DNA of 64,000 nucleotides from Daejeonella sp. GTDB lineage: Bacteria > Bacteroidota > Bacteroidia > Sphingobacteriales > Sphingobacteriaceae. Positions 19,265-27,474 of this stretch are shown piece after piece (position 1 is the first letter of the stretch; every line of letters starts with the position of its first letter). The position numbers and the translations under genes are program-made. Under the pieces are notes generated by a model. That model ran no database searches. It was not told where the DNA came from and saw nothing but the letters and a program-made list of their open reading frames with translations. Location of the stretch: contig NZ_JAUYSS010000048.1 in the NCBI RefSeq assembly GCF_030695525.1, positions 1-64,000 of the forward strand, read 5' to 3'.

Positions 19265-20734
19265 TTAGACATTCAATATCTTCTGATTTTCTTCTTTCTT
19301 TTCCTTATCCAGGTTATAGGTTGCATCAATCAATGCTGCTACAAGGAAAAAATAAACATTAAGAGGGTACTGTGTAATAGCTTCCTGTGGGTAATTACCG
19401 ATGGTAATAGCATACACCATCAATACCATCGCAAGGCAGTAGCTTTTGAGTTCCGGATCCTCCATTTTAAAGTAATTCGAGATACCCTTTTGCAGAATGA
19501 TAAATAGCAGAGCACAGAAAATAAACAGGCCGATCCAGCCGGTTTCAACAGCTACCCTGACATAACCACTATCAGGTGGAAATGATGCCAAAAAAGAACC
19601 GGGGGAAAACTTTGCCCCCCACACTCCGGTGGAGCCAAGCCCCCCCCCAATAGGATGCGACCAGATATAAGGTTGGATCATCTTTTGATTCTGCGCCCTT
19701 ACATTGAAGGATGCATCATTAGATGGTTTAAATGCCGATTGAAACCGGTATAAAACGGGATTACTTGTTGGCACGAAAATAATAAAGGCCATAAAAAGGG
19801 CTGCCCCGGTGGTAATCAGCATAATCTGCCGGTTGAAAACCAATATGGTCAGCATTACCATAGCCGCCGGTAATAAAACATAGGCACTTCGGGTCCCGGA
19901 AAAGAGCATGTTTGATATAAAAAACATTGCCAAGACCGACAAGAATATCTTTTTTCTCATTGATATCTTTCCGAACATCATACCGATACAAAGCAGACTG
20001 CTAAGGATCATGTTATAAGAGAATACTGTTGGGTCAGAGAAAATGGAGAATTTTCGCCAAACTCCATTAATAAATAGCAGATCTCTGATTAATGGGTCAG
20101 AATACAGGTAAGCCTCTTCATATCCCGCAAAACCTATAAATTGTTGTCTGTATCCATTGATTCCTGCAAAAATACTTAAGCCCAACCATAGCTTAATTAT
20201 GAATCTGATAAACTTTAAATCCCGGATATGATAACTGAATATAAAATAAGTCAGCATGACAATAGCCATACTTCTTATGGTATAGAGCCAGGCCATTTTG
20301 GATTGAGCTACCGGATTTGCAACCAGTATGAAATTATAAATAATCCAAATAGATATCATCAGGCTGATCGGGCTACTTAGGAACGACCAGTCGGGATGGT
20401 ATTTAAGTTGAATAAACAGTCCAATAATTAATAAGGCCAGAAGGCCATCCATCAAAGTACCCATTGGGAACTTAACCAGATTAAGCCTTAGTATTAACAT
20501 GATTAAATAAGCAGCGATTAATAGGGCCGTAATCCCAAATTTGGGTTTGGATATTACAGCAAAGGCTATGATCGGGCCTATTAAAAGAATTAATATAATA
20601 GCCGCACCTTTGATTTGGGCAACATTTATGATATATGCAAACAATATAGAAATAGCAAGCAAGACGATAAAGCCCGCAGGTTTACCCAGGGTTTTTGCGA
20701 ATGATGTTATGCTATTTAGTCCAGATCGTATCAA
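19265..20734 (-). CDS. O-antigen ligase/polymerase family membrane protein (Wzy-like)
   Basis: 489 residues with about 11-12 membrane segments. A large periplasmic loop near residues 340-400 contains SHPIGGGLGSTGVWG and PDSGYVRVAVETGWIGL, the Wzy_C/O-antigen-ligase signature region (the PxxG and xSxxxxxxxExG pattern). It would polymerise or ligate lipid-linked glycan on the periplasmic side. It is the only polymerase candidate in the locus and lies between the membrane GT2 gene (with a small reading frame in between) and the Trm112-methyltransferase. Confidence 0.85.
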   Translation of the reverse strand: MIRSGLNSITSFAKTLGKPAGFIVLLAISILFAYIINVAQIKGAAIILILLIGPIIAFAVISKPKFGITALLIAAYLIMLILRLNLVKFPMGTLMDGLLALLIIGLFIQLKYHPDWSFLSSPISLMISIWIIYNFILVANPVAQSKMAWLYTIRSMAIVMLTYFIFSYHIRDLKFIRFIIKLWLGLSIFAGINGYRQQFIGFAGYEEAYLYSDPLIRDLLFINGVWRKFSIFSDPTVFSYNMILSSLLCIGMMFGKISMRKKIFLSVLAMFFISNMLFSGTRSAYVLLPAAMVMLTILVFNRQIMLITTGAALFMAFIIFVPTSNPVLYRFQSAFKPSNDASFNVRAQNQKMIQPYIWSHPIGGGLGSTGVWGAKFSPGSFLASFPPDSGYVRVAVETGWIGLFIFCALLFIILQKGISNYFKMEDPELKSYCLAMVLMVYAITIGNYPQEAITQYPLNVYFFLVAALIDATYNLDKEKKEENQKILNV

Positions 20735-20756
20735 TTAAATCAGGTTTTTATTAAAA

Positions 20757-20885
20757 TTAGAGAAAAAGGATTTTTAAGAAAAAGAAAAACACAGTAATAA
20801 ATGCCAGCGCCATGGAGCCATATTTACTGAAAAGAAGGAATATTTCTTTGCTTGTTTTTCTATCCTTTATGTGGTTATATCTCAT
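20757..20885 (-). CDS. Probable 42-residue single-span membrane protein
   Basis: An ATG at 20885 opens a 42-codon frame (TAA at 20757). It reads a basic, hydrophilic start (MRYNHIKDRKTSKEIF) followed by one hydrophobic segment (ALAFITVFFFFLKILFL). The pattern of positive N-terminus then one span is what a small membrane subunit looks like. It sits in line with the EPS genes, 51 bp after the GT2 and 22 bp before the polymerase, and fills the only sizeable gap in this part of the run. No Shine-Dalgarno is seen, as is normal in the phylum. No family is recognised; chance is possible at this size. Confidence 0.45.
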   Translation of the reverse strand: MRYNHIKDRKTSKEIFLLFSKYGSMALAFITVFFFFLKILFL

Positions 20886-20936
20886 ATTTAAAACGTTATG
20901 ATCAATATTAACTAATTATATTAAAGTCATCAAATG

Positions 20937-22124
20937 CTAATCTTCAGGATATTTTTTTGGAAGATGTTTAGTAGCTACTGAAATTTTGTTTGCCGACTTT
21001 ATTTTAAGTAATGACAACACCTGAAGGAACATGAATTCAGGAATGTTTATTAAGGCTTTATAAATTCTCGGATCTGTATTTTTTTGGTATAATGCAATAC
21101 CGAAACTGGCCAAGAAGCAAAAAAATGCCCCGAACCATGCAAAAGCTAAGATTGGATTCAGAAAGATATTGAATATCAAACAAATCAATGAGAGAATAAG
21201 GAAGATAAAAAGGGGTGGTCTGATTAATATTAATCCAAACAGGAACTGATTAAGACTGAAATTCTGAAGGCCACTTGCCAGTAGCTTAAATCCATTTGAA
21301 AAGTATTTAAACCAGGAATTTATCCATCTTGACCTTTGCTTGACCAGTTGATCTGATTCAGAGGTCTTTTCATCATAAACGATTGCTTTTTCTGCAAAGG
21401 CAATTCTTTGTCTGCGTTTTACAATGGCATATTGGAGAACTTTGTCAAATCCTGCACCCTGTATTTCCTTGTTTTCCAGACAGTCGCGAAAAAGCCCGAT
21501 TGTAAATGCCATCCCCGATCCGGAAAGCGTTGCAGATGAGCCCAGACTAAATAAAACTTTTCCATCGTAAAAGTGATAGAAAAGATCTCTTGCAGCATCA
21601 AGAGCCGCTATATTGGTGTCCAGATTCTTGGCTTTTCTTTTTCCTTGTACTGCGTGAAAACCCATATTGAAATATTCATTGAGCTCAATTAAGTAATTCC
21701 TGTCGACAATATTATCACTATCAATTATGGTTAGATGAGTGTGTTCCCTTCTAAAATTTCTGATCGCATAGAAATGTGAACTGGTATTACTTGCCAGGGT
21801 TTGCTCAGGCCTGAGCAGAATCACCCGATCATCGTTGAAATGCAGATTGGATATATCGCATTTATCTGCAACAACATAGACAAGAAATTTGCTGTAATTT
21901 AATTTCAGGATTGAATTTACGGCCGCCGGAATAAGATCAGTCTGTTCATATGCAGTGACTATTACGGCATAATCAATTTCATCCTCCGGCTTAACTTCTA
22001 ATGACTGTTTTTTAAGTAAGCTCGTAATTTTGTAAAAAAATAGAAAAATTAGTGGTAAAAGAAGATTATATCCTATTAATGCCTGGATTATTATCCAAAA
22101 ATACAATGTGATATGATACAGCAT
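20937..22124 (-). CDS. Membrane-bound GT2 glycosyltransferase (processive type)
   Basis: 395 residues: an N-terminal membrane span (about 5-32), a GT2 domain with AVIVTAYEQTDLIPAAVNSI, the catalytic DSD at 135-137 (TIIDSDNIVD), and QRSRW at 263-267 (the Q/RxxRW motif of processive enzymes such as cellulose and hyaluronan synthases). Two C-terminal spans follow at about 290-350. It may build a chain on the cytosolic face or elongate lipid-linked glycan. It begins one base after the copolymerase gene stop, so it is tightly coupled to it. Confidence 0.85.
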   Translation of the reverse strand: MLYHITLYFWIIIQALIGYNLLLPLIFLFFYKITSLLKKQSLEVKPEDEIDYAVIVTAYEQTDLIPAAVNSILKLNYSKFLVYVVADKCDISNLHFNDDRVILLRPEQTLASNTSSHFYAIRNFRREHTHLTIIDSDNIVDRNYLIELNEYFNMGFHAVQGKRKAKNLDTNIAALDAARDLFYHFYDGKVLFSLGSSATLSGSGMAFTIGLFRDCLENKEIQGAGFDKVLQYAIVKRRQRIAFAEKAIVYDEKTSESDQLVKQRSRWINSWFKYFSNGFKLLASGLQNFSLNQFLFGLILIRPPLFIFLILSLICLIFNIFLNPILAFAWFGAFFCFLASFGIALYQKNTDPRIYKALINIPEFMFLQVLSLLKIKSANKISVATKHLPKKYPED

Positions 22125-22125
22125 A

Positions 22126-24321
22126 TCATTCTAATACATTTGCATGGTCAATGTGTTCTTCAGGTTTTCCCTGTTGCTTGACTTTATTCAGTATCCAGCC
22201 AATAAACTGGCCATTGAGTGTAGTCAGGTAATTAATATGCTGATTTTTTACTTCATTTAAAGTTTGGTCGGCTTCAAATACGCTTAAAGTTTTGTCGGTC
22301 AATAAAATCCATTCTTTTGCTTTGTTTAGGGCTTCAAGTGGAGGGGTTTCAACAAGAATAACATCGAAGTGTGAACGCAATTGTTCCAGTCTTTCCAGAA
22401 TAGTTTCTTCGTCGCTTACTTCCAGCAATGATTTATCACCACCCCGGTTTCCCATGACCATTATCCCGGAATTGAAATTAATCCCACCCAGATCACCTGA
22501 GTGCAGAAAATCTTCGAGAAACAATTTAGTATTGGAGTTTTTGGTAATAGAAGGATTGTCGAAGTTTCCGTCAATAAGCAAAACTTTCTTATTCACCATA
22601 ACATAAGTATAGGCGATGCAGGCAGAAATTAGTGTTTTCCCTTCTCCTTCACTGATACTTGTAATACTTAAGACCTGGCCACGGTCTGATGTTCGGGCGA
22701 GTTCACGGTTCACTTCGAAGCGTGTAGAACGTAATTGCTTTTTGAACTCACGCATTTCTGCGGTTCCATGCAGATTTTTCCAGATACCCTTCAAATCAAG
22801 TGTCGACTTGCCCACGAGGTTGAGGTACCCAAGTACCGGAGATTTGGTAAGTAATACAAGGTCTGCCGGGCGGCGGATGCGGTTATCCAGGAAGAACATG
22901 ATGAACAGGATAATTACACAAAACACCCCACTTAGTATGCCACTGATAATTACCAAGAGCATTTTTTTAGATGGGAGAGGTAGACCAGGCATAGCTACCT
23001 GCGCTTGTCTGAGTTTGACAGGAAACTCAGCTTCCATCGTTACTTTATTGTATTGTGCCAGTAAATCCTGGTACTCTTCACTTCCTGTTTGTATATCCCG
23101 TTCATAGCTTTGAATAACAGCTTCATGAGGAACCAGTTGCTCGAATTTTTTACTCATGATGGCAAGCTGATTTTTCAGCGAATTCAAACCATAAACAGTC
23201 CGGTCAAGTTCAATCTGAAGGTCAAGCTTCTTTTGGATAAGTGCGGTTTTTGAACTCAGGGGATTATCTGTGTATTTATCCGACATTGTATTGATTTGGG
23301 CACTTACAATCTTTTGCAGCGAATCTATTGAAGTCTTGTATCGCTCATCAAAATCACTCTGAATATACTTATCCTGCAAGGCATTCATTTGAGCCTTTGT
23401 ACCAATTATCCTTTGGTTAATATCCGTAAAGGTCGCTTCCATGTAGCGGCGGTCAACCGGATCGAAACGTTTATCAATGTTGGCAATGGTTCCTTTAATA
23501 GCCACAATATCTTTCTCAGCCTGCTGCATTCTCAACTCATAATCTGCAGTTTGGGTATAGATCTGTGATGATTGCTCATTCAGATTAAGTATTCTATTCT
23601 GAATTTTATATTCACGCAAACCGTTGATTCGGGCTTGAAGAGTGTCAGATTTTATTTTCAAAAGGTTCTTTAGAAAGTTTACAGAAGAACGCTGATTTTC
23701 TTTTACCAGAACGGTATAATAGTCGGTAAAAATGTTAGATAAGGTGTTGACCACAAAAGCAGATAATTCTGAATTTTCAGATTGAAAATCAATAAAAATA
23801 AAATCTGTCGTTCCGGCACGGTAAATCAGTAAATCATACAATAAAGATTGATAATCATAACCCATCGATCCCAGTATCCGATGCAATCCTTCTTCATCCT
23901 GCTCCCTAAGGTTCAGACCCTCTTTTTTACTCAATTTTTCTTTGAACACACTTAATGCATGTTTTTTAGCCTCAAGATTCAATGTTTTCAGAAGTTCACT
24001 GGGTTCTCTGAAAGGCTTGGTAGTTAGGTCATGAATGATAAGCCTGTAAGAAACAAGGTCAATCATGCTTTTTGAATTCATGACCTGCACCATATTGACG
24101 AATTTCTGATTGATTCTTGACTCCTGTAAAACACTGGCCTCCGAAAGTGCCATTTGCTGAGTTTCGTCAACAATCCCTGTTGCAATCTGGGCTTGGGCAG
24201 GATAAACATCAGGAAGATTTCTTACAATATAATAAGTTACCATTACCGTAATTAGCGGCACAGTAATTAAAACTATTTTATAGCGTAATAATAAATCGAT
24301 GAATTTTTTTAATTCTTCCAT
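22126..24321 (-). CDS. Wzz/Wzc-like polysaccharide copolymerase with BY-kinase-like ATPase, no Tyr tail
   Basis: 731 residues. A first membrane span (about 13-33) is followed by a large periplasmic part with coiled-coil character (about 200-430), the second span (about 453-477), and a cytosolic P-loop ATPase. Walker A reads ISEGEGKT (about 556-563), Walker A' LLIDGNFD (about 581-588) and Walker B VILVETPP. The usual G-rich SxxPGEGKS is altered, and A' lacks the normal DxDxR. The C-terminus (KQQGKPEEHIDHANVLE) contains no Tyr cluster, so autophosphorylation of the classical Wzc type is unlikely. By family it controls chain length and links synthesis to export. Confidence 0.85.
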   Translation of the reverse strand: MEELKKFIDLLLRYKIVLITVPLITVMVTYYIVRNLPDVYPAQAQIATGIVDETQQMALSEASVLQESRINQKFVNMVQVMNSKSMIDLVSYRLIIHDLTTKPFREPSELLKTLNLEAKKHALSVFKEKLSKKEGLNLREQDEEGLHRILGSMGYDYQSLLYDLLIYRAGTTDFIFIDFQSENSELSAFVVNTLSNIFTDYYTVLVKENQRSSVNFLKNLLKIKSDTLQARINGLREYKIQNRILNLNEQSSQIYTQTADYELRMQQAEKDIVAIKGTIANIDKRFDPVDRRYMEATFTDINQRIIGTKAQMNALQDKYIQSDFDERYKTSIDSLQKIVSAQINTMSDKYTDNPLSSKTALIQKKLDLQIELDRTVYGLNSLKNQLAIMSKKFEQLVPHEAVIQSYERDIQTGSEEYQDLLAQYNKVTMEAEFPVKLRQAQVAMPGLPLPSKKMLLVIISGILSGVFCVIILFIMFFLDNRIRRPADLVLLTKSPVLGYLNLVGKSTLDLKGIWKNLHGTAEMREFKKQLRSTRFEVNRELARTSDRGQVLSITSISEGEGKTLISACIAYTYVMVNKKVLLIDGNFDNPSITKNSNTKLFLEDFLHSGDLGGINFNSGIMVMGNRGGDKSLLEVSDEETILERLEQLRSHFDVILVETPPLEALNKAKEWILLTDKTLSVFEADQTLNEVKNQHINYLTTLNGQFIGWILNKVKQQGKPEEHIDHANVLE

Positions 24322-24329
24322 AGTATCGG

Positions 24330-25007
24330 CTACTGAATTTCTTCGATCTTTTTAGTCAATAATTCTTCCAGAGATGCCTTGGCGATCAGAAAATTTGATT
24401 CCGCTGCAATTTTAGATTGTAATGCTCCTGAGTAGGACATTTGCATTAATGTATATTGTTCAAATGTGATCTCGCTTTTTTCAAATTTGGTTTTGACATC
24501 ATTACTGACATTTAGGGCATCTGAACTCAATTTTGTTTGGAGTCGCAAATTTGAAAGTGCCTGGACATAGGTAAAATATCGTCGTTTTACTTCAGTTTCG
24601 AGAGTTAAATGGTATTCGTCAAGATCATGTTGTGCGAGTTTTACACTTTCTCTAGCCTGTTTTACATTTCCTGGTTTCTGGAGTATTGAACTAAGGTTGA
24701 AATTGAAGGCAACCTGATATCCGTTAAAAAATCTGGGAACTGCAATGTCTAATGTATTGTTAGGATTATAAATATAAGAGAAGGAAAACGCGTCGAGCCA
24801 GGATAGTTGTTCCTGACCTACCGTTGTTTTAGCAACCTTGATACGACCCTCAAAACTATTCATCCTGGGATAATTTTCTTTGGCTGTAGCAATAAGTTTT
24901 TCAAGGAAAACATATGAAATGTCTGTCATCATAGTTTCCTGCGACTTAACAGAATTATTTATTAGAAGTAAAACAAACGTTGTTAAAAAAAAGAATTTCC
25001 TGAACAT
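24330..25007 (-). CDS. Half-length TolC-like outer membrane efflux protein
   Basis: 225 residues, about half of a normal TolC/OEP protein (430-480). A signal peptide (about 1-22, ending VKSQE) precedes one TolC-type repeat: a helix-strand start (FLEKLIATAKENYPRMNSFEGRIKVAKT), a YIYNPNNT/AFNFNLS beta stretch, then long helices with LAQHDLDEYHLTLETEVKRRYFTYVQA and IAAESNFLIAKASLEELL. One structural repeat could assemble as a hexamer instead of a trimer; that is inference. No frameshift is apparent and both flanks are intact genes, 3 bp and 8 bp away. It lies where a Wza-type export gene would be expected. Confidence 0.8.
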   Translation of the reverse strand: MFRKFFFLTTFVLLLINNSVKSQETMMTDISYVFLEKLIATAKENYPRMNSFEGRIKVAKTTVGQEQLSWLDAFSFSYIYNPNNTLDIAVPRFFNGYQVAFNFNLSSILQKPGNVKQARESVKLAQHDLDEYHLTLETEVKRRYFTYVQALSNLRLQTKLSSDALNVSNDVKTKFEKSEITFEQYTLMQMSYSGALQSKIAAESNFLIAKASLEELLTKKIEEIQ

Positions 25008-25010
25008 ATT

Positions 25011-26120
25011 TTAAAATTTTTCCTTGTGCAATATTACCGGCAATGTTTTAATTAATATTTCAAAATCGAACCAGAACGAATATTTTGACGCGTAGAAGTT
25101 ATCAAATTTTTTTCGTTCCCGCTCGGAAATATCTTTTTTTCCTCTGCTTTTTATTTGCCACAATCCTGTAACACCTGCCGGACCCATAAAACGCTGTGAC
25201 CAATCATTTGATGTCAGCATTTCAGCTTCATAAAGTGGTAATGGCCGGTTTCCAACCAATGACATATCTCCTTTTAATACATTGAAAAGCTGGGGCAGTT
25301 CATCTATACTGGTCCTTCTGATAAAGGATCCGAATCGGGTAATTCGTGGATCATTAATCAATTTTACAAAAGTTGTTCGTTTTTTTGAATCATCAACCTC
25401 AACGTCTGACTGTTCATCGCTCTTATATAGATTACGGTCAGATAAATCTTCCAACTGGCTTTCGGCTCCTATATGCATAGATCTGAATTTGTAGAAATCA
25501 AAAATATTGTAACCCGTTCCTACTCTTTTGCTTTTATAGATAATTGGGCCCTTCGAATCCAAACGTATTATTATTGCAGTTAAAATTAGAACCGGAGAGA
25601 AAAGCAGGATGCATATTGCGGAAACAACTACATCAAAAATGCGCTTCATCTGAGGCAATTTGTAAATTACATCTGAGTTTGCCAGTACAGAAAGCTGTGG
25701 TTTTATAAGCTTGAATTTAACTAAAAAATGGAGTCTCTCGATCAGATGTTCTATAGGAAAGGGCATTACATAAAAGTCATGCACCTTTGATTTTAATGCA
25801 CTCGCTTTCCACGCTTTATCTTCCTGGGATGCAATCAGCACAATGATCAATTCACGGTAAAGTGGATTCTTTTTAATCTTTTCAATATATTTAAAACATT
25901 TACCCTCTGAATCAGTTTCGATCAGTATTACATCTGGTAAAGTTAAAATAGACTGATTATCAAGAAAATCCTGAAGCTCTTCCAGATTCTGATGTTTATT
26001 TATATGAAATTCGCTTGGTAATTCCTTTAAAAGCCAGGCAGTAGAATCAGTGCCCATATAAGCAATGCTTAAATGATGCACGGAATAAATTGCGTCCCTG
26101 TGCCTAGTTAATTGCGACAT
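25011..26120 (-). CDS. Pseudo-receiver domain fused to an undecaprenyl-phosphate sugar transferase
   Basis: 369 residues. Residues 17-135 follow the receiver fold: the strand VILIET has Glu68 where the phospho-acceptor Asp should be, the conserved Lys before Pro is Met119 (VMPFP), and the acidic pair of strand one is absent. A membrane hairpin (about 160-186) then leads into a bacterial sugar transferase domain (GPIIYKSKRVGTGYNIFDFYKFRSM, RRTSIDELPQLFNVLKGDMSLVGNRP, VTGLWQIKSRG). The enzyme would start repeat-unit synthesis by moving a sugar phosphate to undecaprenyl phosphate. Its start overlaps the true receiver gene by 17 bp. Confidence 0.85.
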   Translation of the reverse strand: MSQLTRHRDAIYSVHHLSIAYMGTDSTAWLLKELPSEFHINKHQNLEELQDFLDNQSILTLPDVILIETDSEGKCFKYIEKIKKNPLYRELIIVLIASQEDKAWKASALKSKVHDFYVMPFPIEHLIERLHFLVKFKLIKPQLSVLANSDVIYKLPQMKRIFDVVVSAICILLFSPVLILTAIIIRLDSKGPIIYKSKRVGTGYNIFDFYKFRSMHIGAESQLEDLSDRNLYKSDEQSDVEVDDSKKRTTFVKLINDPRITRFGSFIRRTSIDELPQLFNVLKGDMSLVGNRPLPLYEAEMLTSNDWSQRFMGPAGVTGLWQIKSRGKKDISERERKKFDNFYASKYSFWFDFEILIKTLPVILHKEKF

Positions 26121-26490
26121 TATTCTTTAGTAGTATTTCAGTTATTGACAATTTTAATTCAGTAGGGTTGAATGGCTTTTTAAAATAACAATCGGCCCTG
26201 AATGGCATTTGCTCAACTCTCTTTTCAAGATTATCTGCACCTGATAAAAGAATCACCGGAGTGTCTCGGTAATATCCACTGATTTTCAGGTTTCTAATAA
26301 ATGATCCTCCATCTATATAAGGCATCTCCAAATCCGATATAATCAGTGCAGGATCATTGCCATCTTCAAGCCAGCTTATAGCATCAGCACCATTTTGTTT
26401 AATCACAAGGTCGTAGTCTTTTGACAGTATGAAATTGAGCAGCTTGAGGATACTCAACTCATCATCCACAACCAGAATTTGTTTCTTCAT
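26104..26490 (-). CDS. Single-domain response regulator (CheY-like)
   Basis: 128 residues, only a receiver domain: acidic pair Asp9/Asp10 (LVVDDE), phospho-acceptor Asp53 (ISDLEMP), Ser83 (LLSGAD) and Lys105 (FKKPF), so all active residues are present. There is no output domain, so it must signal by protein contact. It is the first gene of the EPS run and overlaps the pseudo-receiver/sugar-transferase gene by 17 bp, which suggests the two products are made together and may interact. The cognate histidine kinase is not in the window. Confidence 0.9.
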   Translation of the reverse strand: MKKQILVVDDELSILKLLNFILSKDYDLVIKQNGADAISWLEDGNDPALIISDLEMPYIDGGSFIRNLKISGYYRDTPVILLSGADNLEKRVEQMPFRADCYFKKPFNPTELKLSITEILLKNNVAIN

Positions 26491-26533
26491 AGTTCAAATT
26501 GCCTGATTCAACCTGAATAGGTAAACAATCAAT

Positions 26534-26556
26534 AATTACCTGTTTAACAGGTAATT
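26534..26556. promoter_or_regulatory. 23-bp palindrome upstream of the EPS run
   Basis: Arms AATTACCTGTT and AACAGGTAATT are perfectly complementary around a single central base. It lies 44 bp before the start codon at 26490 and downstream of the best -7 match, so it may be an operator dimer site or a leader hairpin. No T-run follows on the minus strand, so it is not a standard terminator. Confidence 0.55.
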
Positions 26557-26615
26557 CAAGTTTTTATCTCAGGTATTAAAAGTACTTATTTATTGAAAAT
26601 ATATTGCCATTTAAG

Positions 26616-26623
26616 CAAAATTA
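26616..26623 (-). promoter_or_regulatory. Candidate -7 element for the EPS run
   Basis: On the minus strand the bases read TAATTTTG, a full match to the Bacteroidota -7 consensus TAnnTTTG. The nearest TTG lies 24 bp upstream, longer than the usual 19-20, so the -33 element is not convincing. The implied leader of about 115 nt would contain the 26534 palindrome. Confidence 0.35.
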
Positions 26624-26810
26624 ATAAATATCTAACCTCTAACTTTACAATGAAAGTGCCAATCGGGATAATCTGCTTATCAGTGGATAACAATGGTATT
26701 GGGGAAATTATTGCCAAAGTAGTGTAGAATAAATTCCACAATTATGGCAAAATTTTAACCGAAATTCCCATGAGGTGGCTTTGTGTAATCCTTTTAAGGA
26801 TATTCGGGTA

Positions 26811-26838
26811 ATTGGAATTGGAAGTTGAGAATTGGAAA
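26811..26838. repeat. Seven-base-period repeat block
   Basis: Four units in register: ATTGGAA, TTGGAAG, TTGAGAA, TTGGAAA. This is one of several heptad blocks in this window (see 26899, 38047, 46595, 47015, 48235, 48538 and 61740). Confidence 0.55.
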
Positions 26839-26898
26839 ATGATTCATTAATAGTACATCAACTAAAAACAAAATTCCCCTTTTATCAGAATCTGAAAC

Positions 26899-26926
26899 AG
26901 GCAACCGATAACAGGCAACAGAATAA
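26899..26926. repeat. Seven-base-period repeat block
   Basis: Units AGGCAAC, CGATAAC, AGGCAAC, AGAATAA in register, ending 6 bp from the 3' end of the rhodanese gene. The unit family resembles the block at 48538. Confidence 0.5.
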
Positions 26927-26932
26927 ATAGAT

Positions 26933-27397
26933 TTATTTCGCTTCTAATGGATATCCCTTATCAATCCAGTTCTGCTTCAAATTAGTTGGCAGATTAAGCA
27001 GTTTGCCCTTAGTAAAGCCCATGGTTTTTAACATATTAACTGCAGGACGGATATTTGGGCATCTTTCAAATGGACAACATCCACAGTAAACGACCACAAA
27101 GGTATTTTTAGGCAATTTTGATAAAGCACTCTTCAACTTCAGGAGATTCGCTTGTTCACTAACTCCACCAAGATTTATTGAACCTTTGATATTTTCAACT
27201 ACTCCAATGTTAAATATTTTAGGTTGATTAGCTTTAGGATTGGCGATAATTGCTGCCAATTCGGAGGGGGCTATCAGGTCTTTTTGAGTCCAGTTATCTT
27301 TTTTGTCTAATGCCTGATTGGCTTTGACTGTAGTTTGGGACAGACTAATGCTTGTACTTGATAGGGAAATAAGTATGATGTAAAGTAGGATTCTCAT
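26933..27397 (-). CDS. Secreted rhodanese-like protein
   Basis: 154 residues with a signal peptide (about 1-21, ending SLSQT) and a single rhodanese-like domain. The active loop is CGCCPFERC (residues 105-113): Cys107 to Arg112 gives the C-x4-R spacing of rhodaneses, and there are three further Cys. It would act in the periplasm in persulfide transfer or thiol redox chemistry; the substrate is unknown. It follows the TlpA-like gene by 77 bp on the same strand, so a joint redox role is plausible. The extra Cys residues beside the loop may instead bind metal. Confidence 0.75.
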   Translation of the reverse strand: MRILLYIILISLSSTSISLSQTTVKANQALDKKDNWTQKDLIAPSELAAIIANPKANQPKIFNIGVVENIKGSINLGGVSEQANLLKLKSALSKLPKNTFVVVYCGCCPFERCPNIRPAVNMLKTMGFTKGKLLNLPTNLKQNWIDKGYPLEAK

Positions 27398-27474
27398 GAT
27401 TTTTCAGCTTATTATAATTGTAAAAATAGGTAATTCTTTACACCGGAGTTCTAAAAACTTAATTTAATGGTGTT

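Larger units (their letters stand above)
26491..26932. other. Promoter region of the EPS run and repeat-bearing gap
   Basis: 442 bp between the start of the EPS run and the 3' end of the rhodanese gene (both minus strand). It holds a 23-bp palindrome (26534-26556), a possible -7 element (26616-26623), and two blocks of seven-base-period repeats (26811-26838 and 26899-26926). I see no supported gene here. Confidence 0.7.

Noticed and set aside
22616-23107. 163-codon plus-strand frame
   Set aside because: Fully inside the Wzz/Wzc-like gene on the other strand; no start context and no motif.
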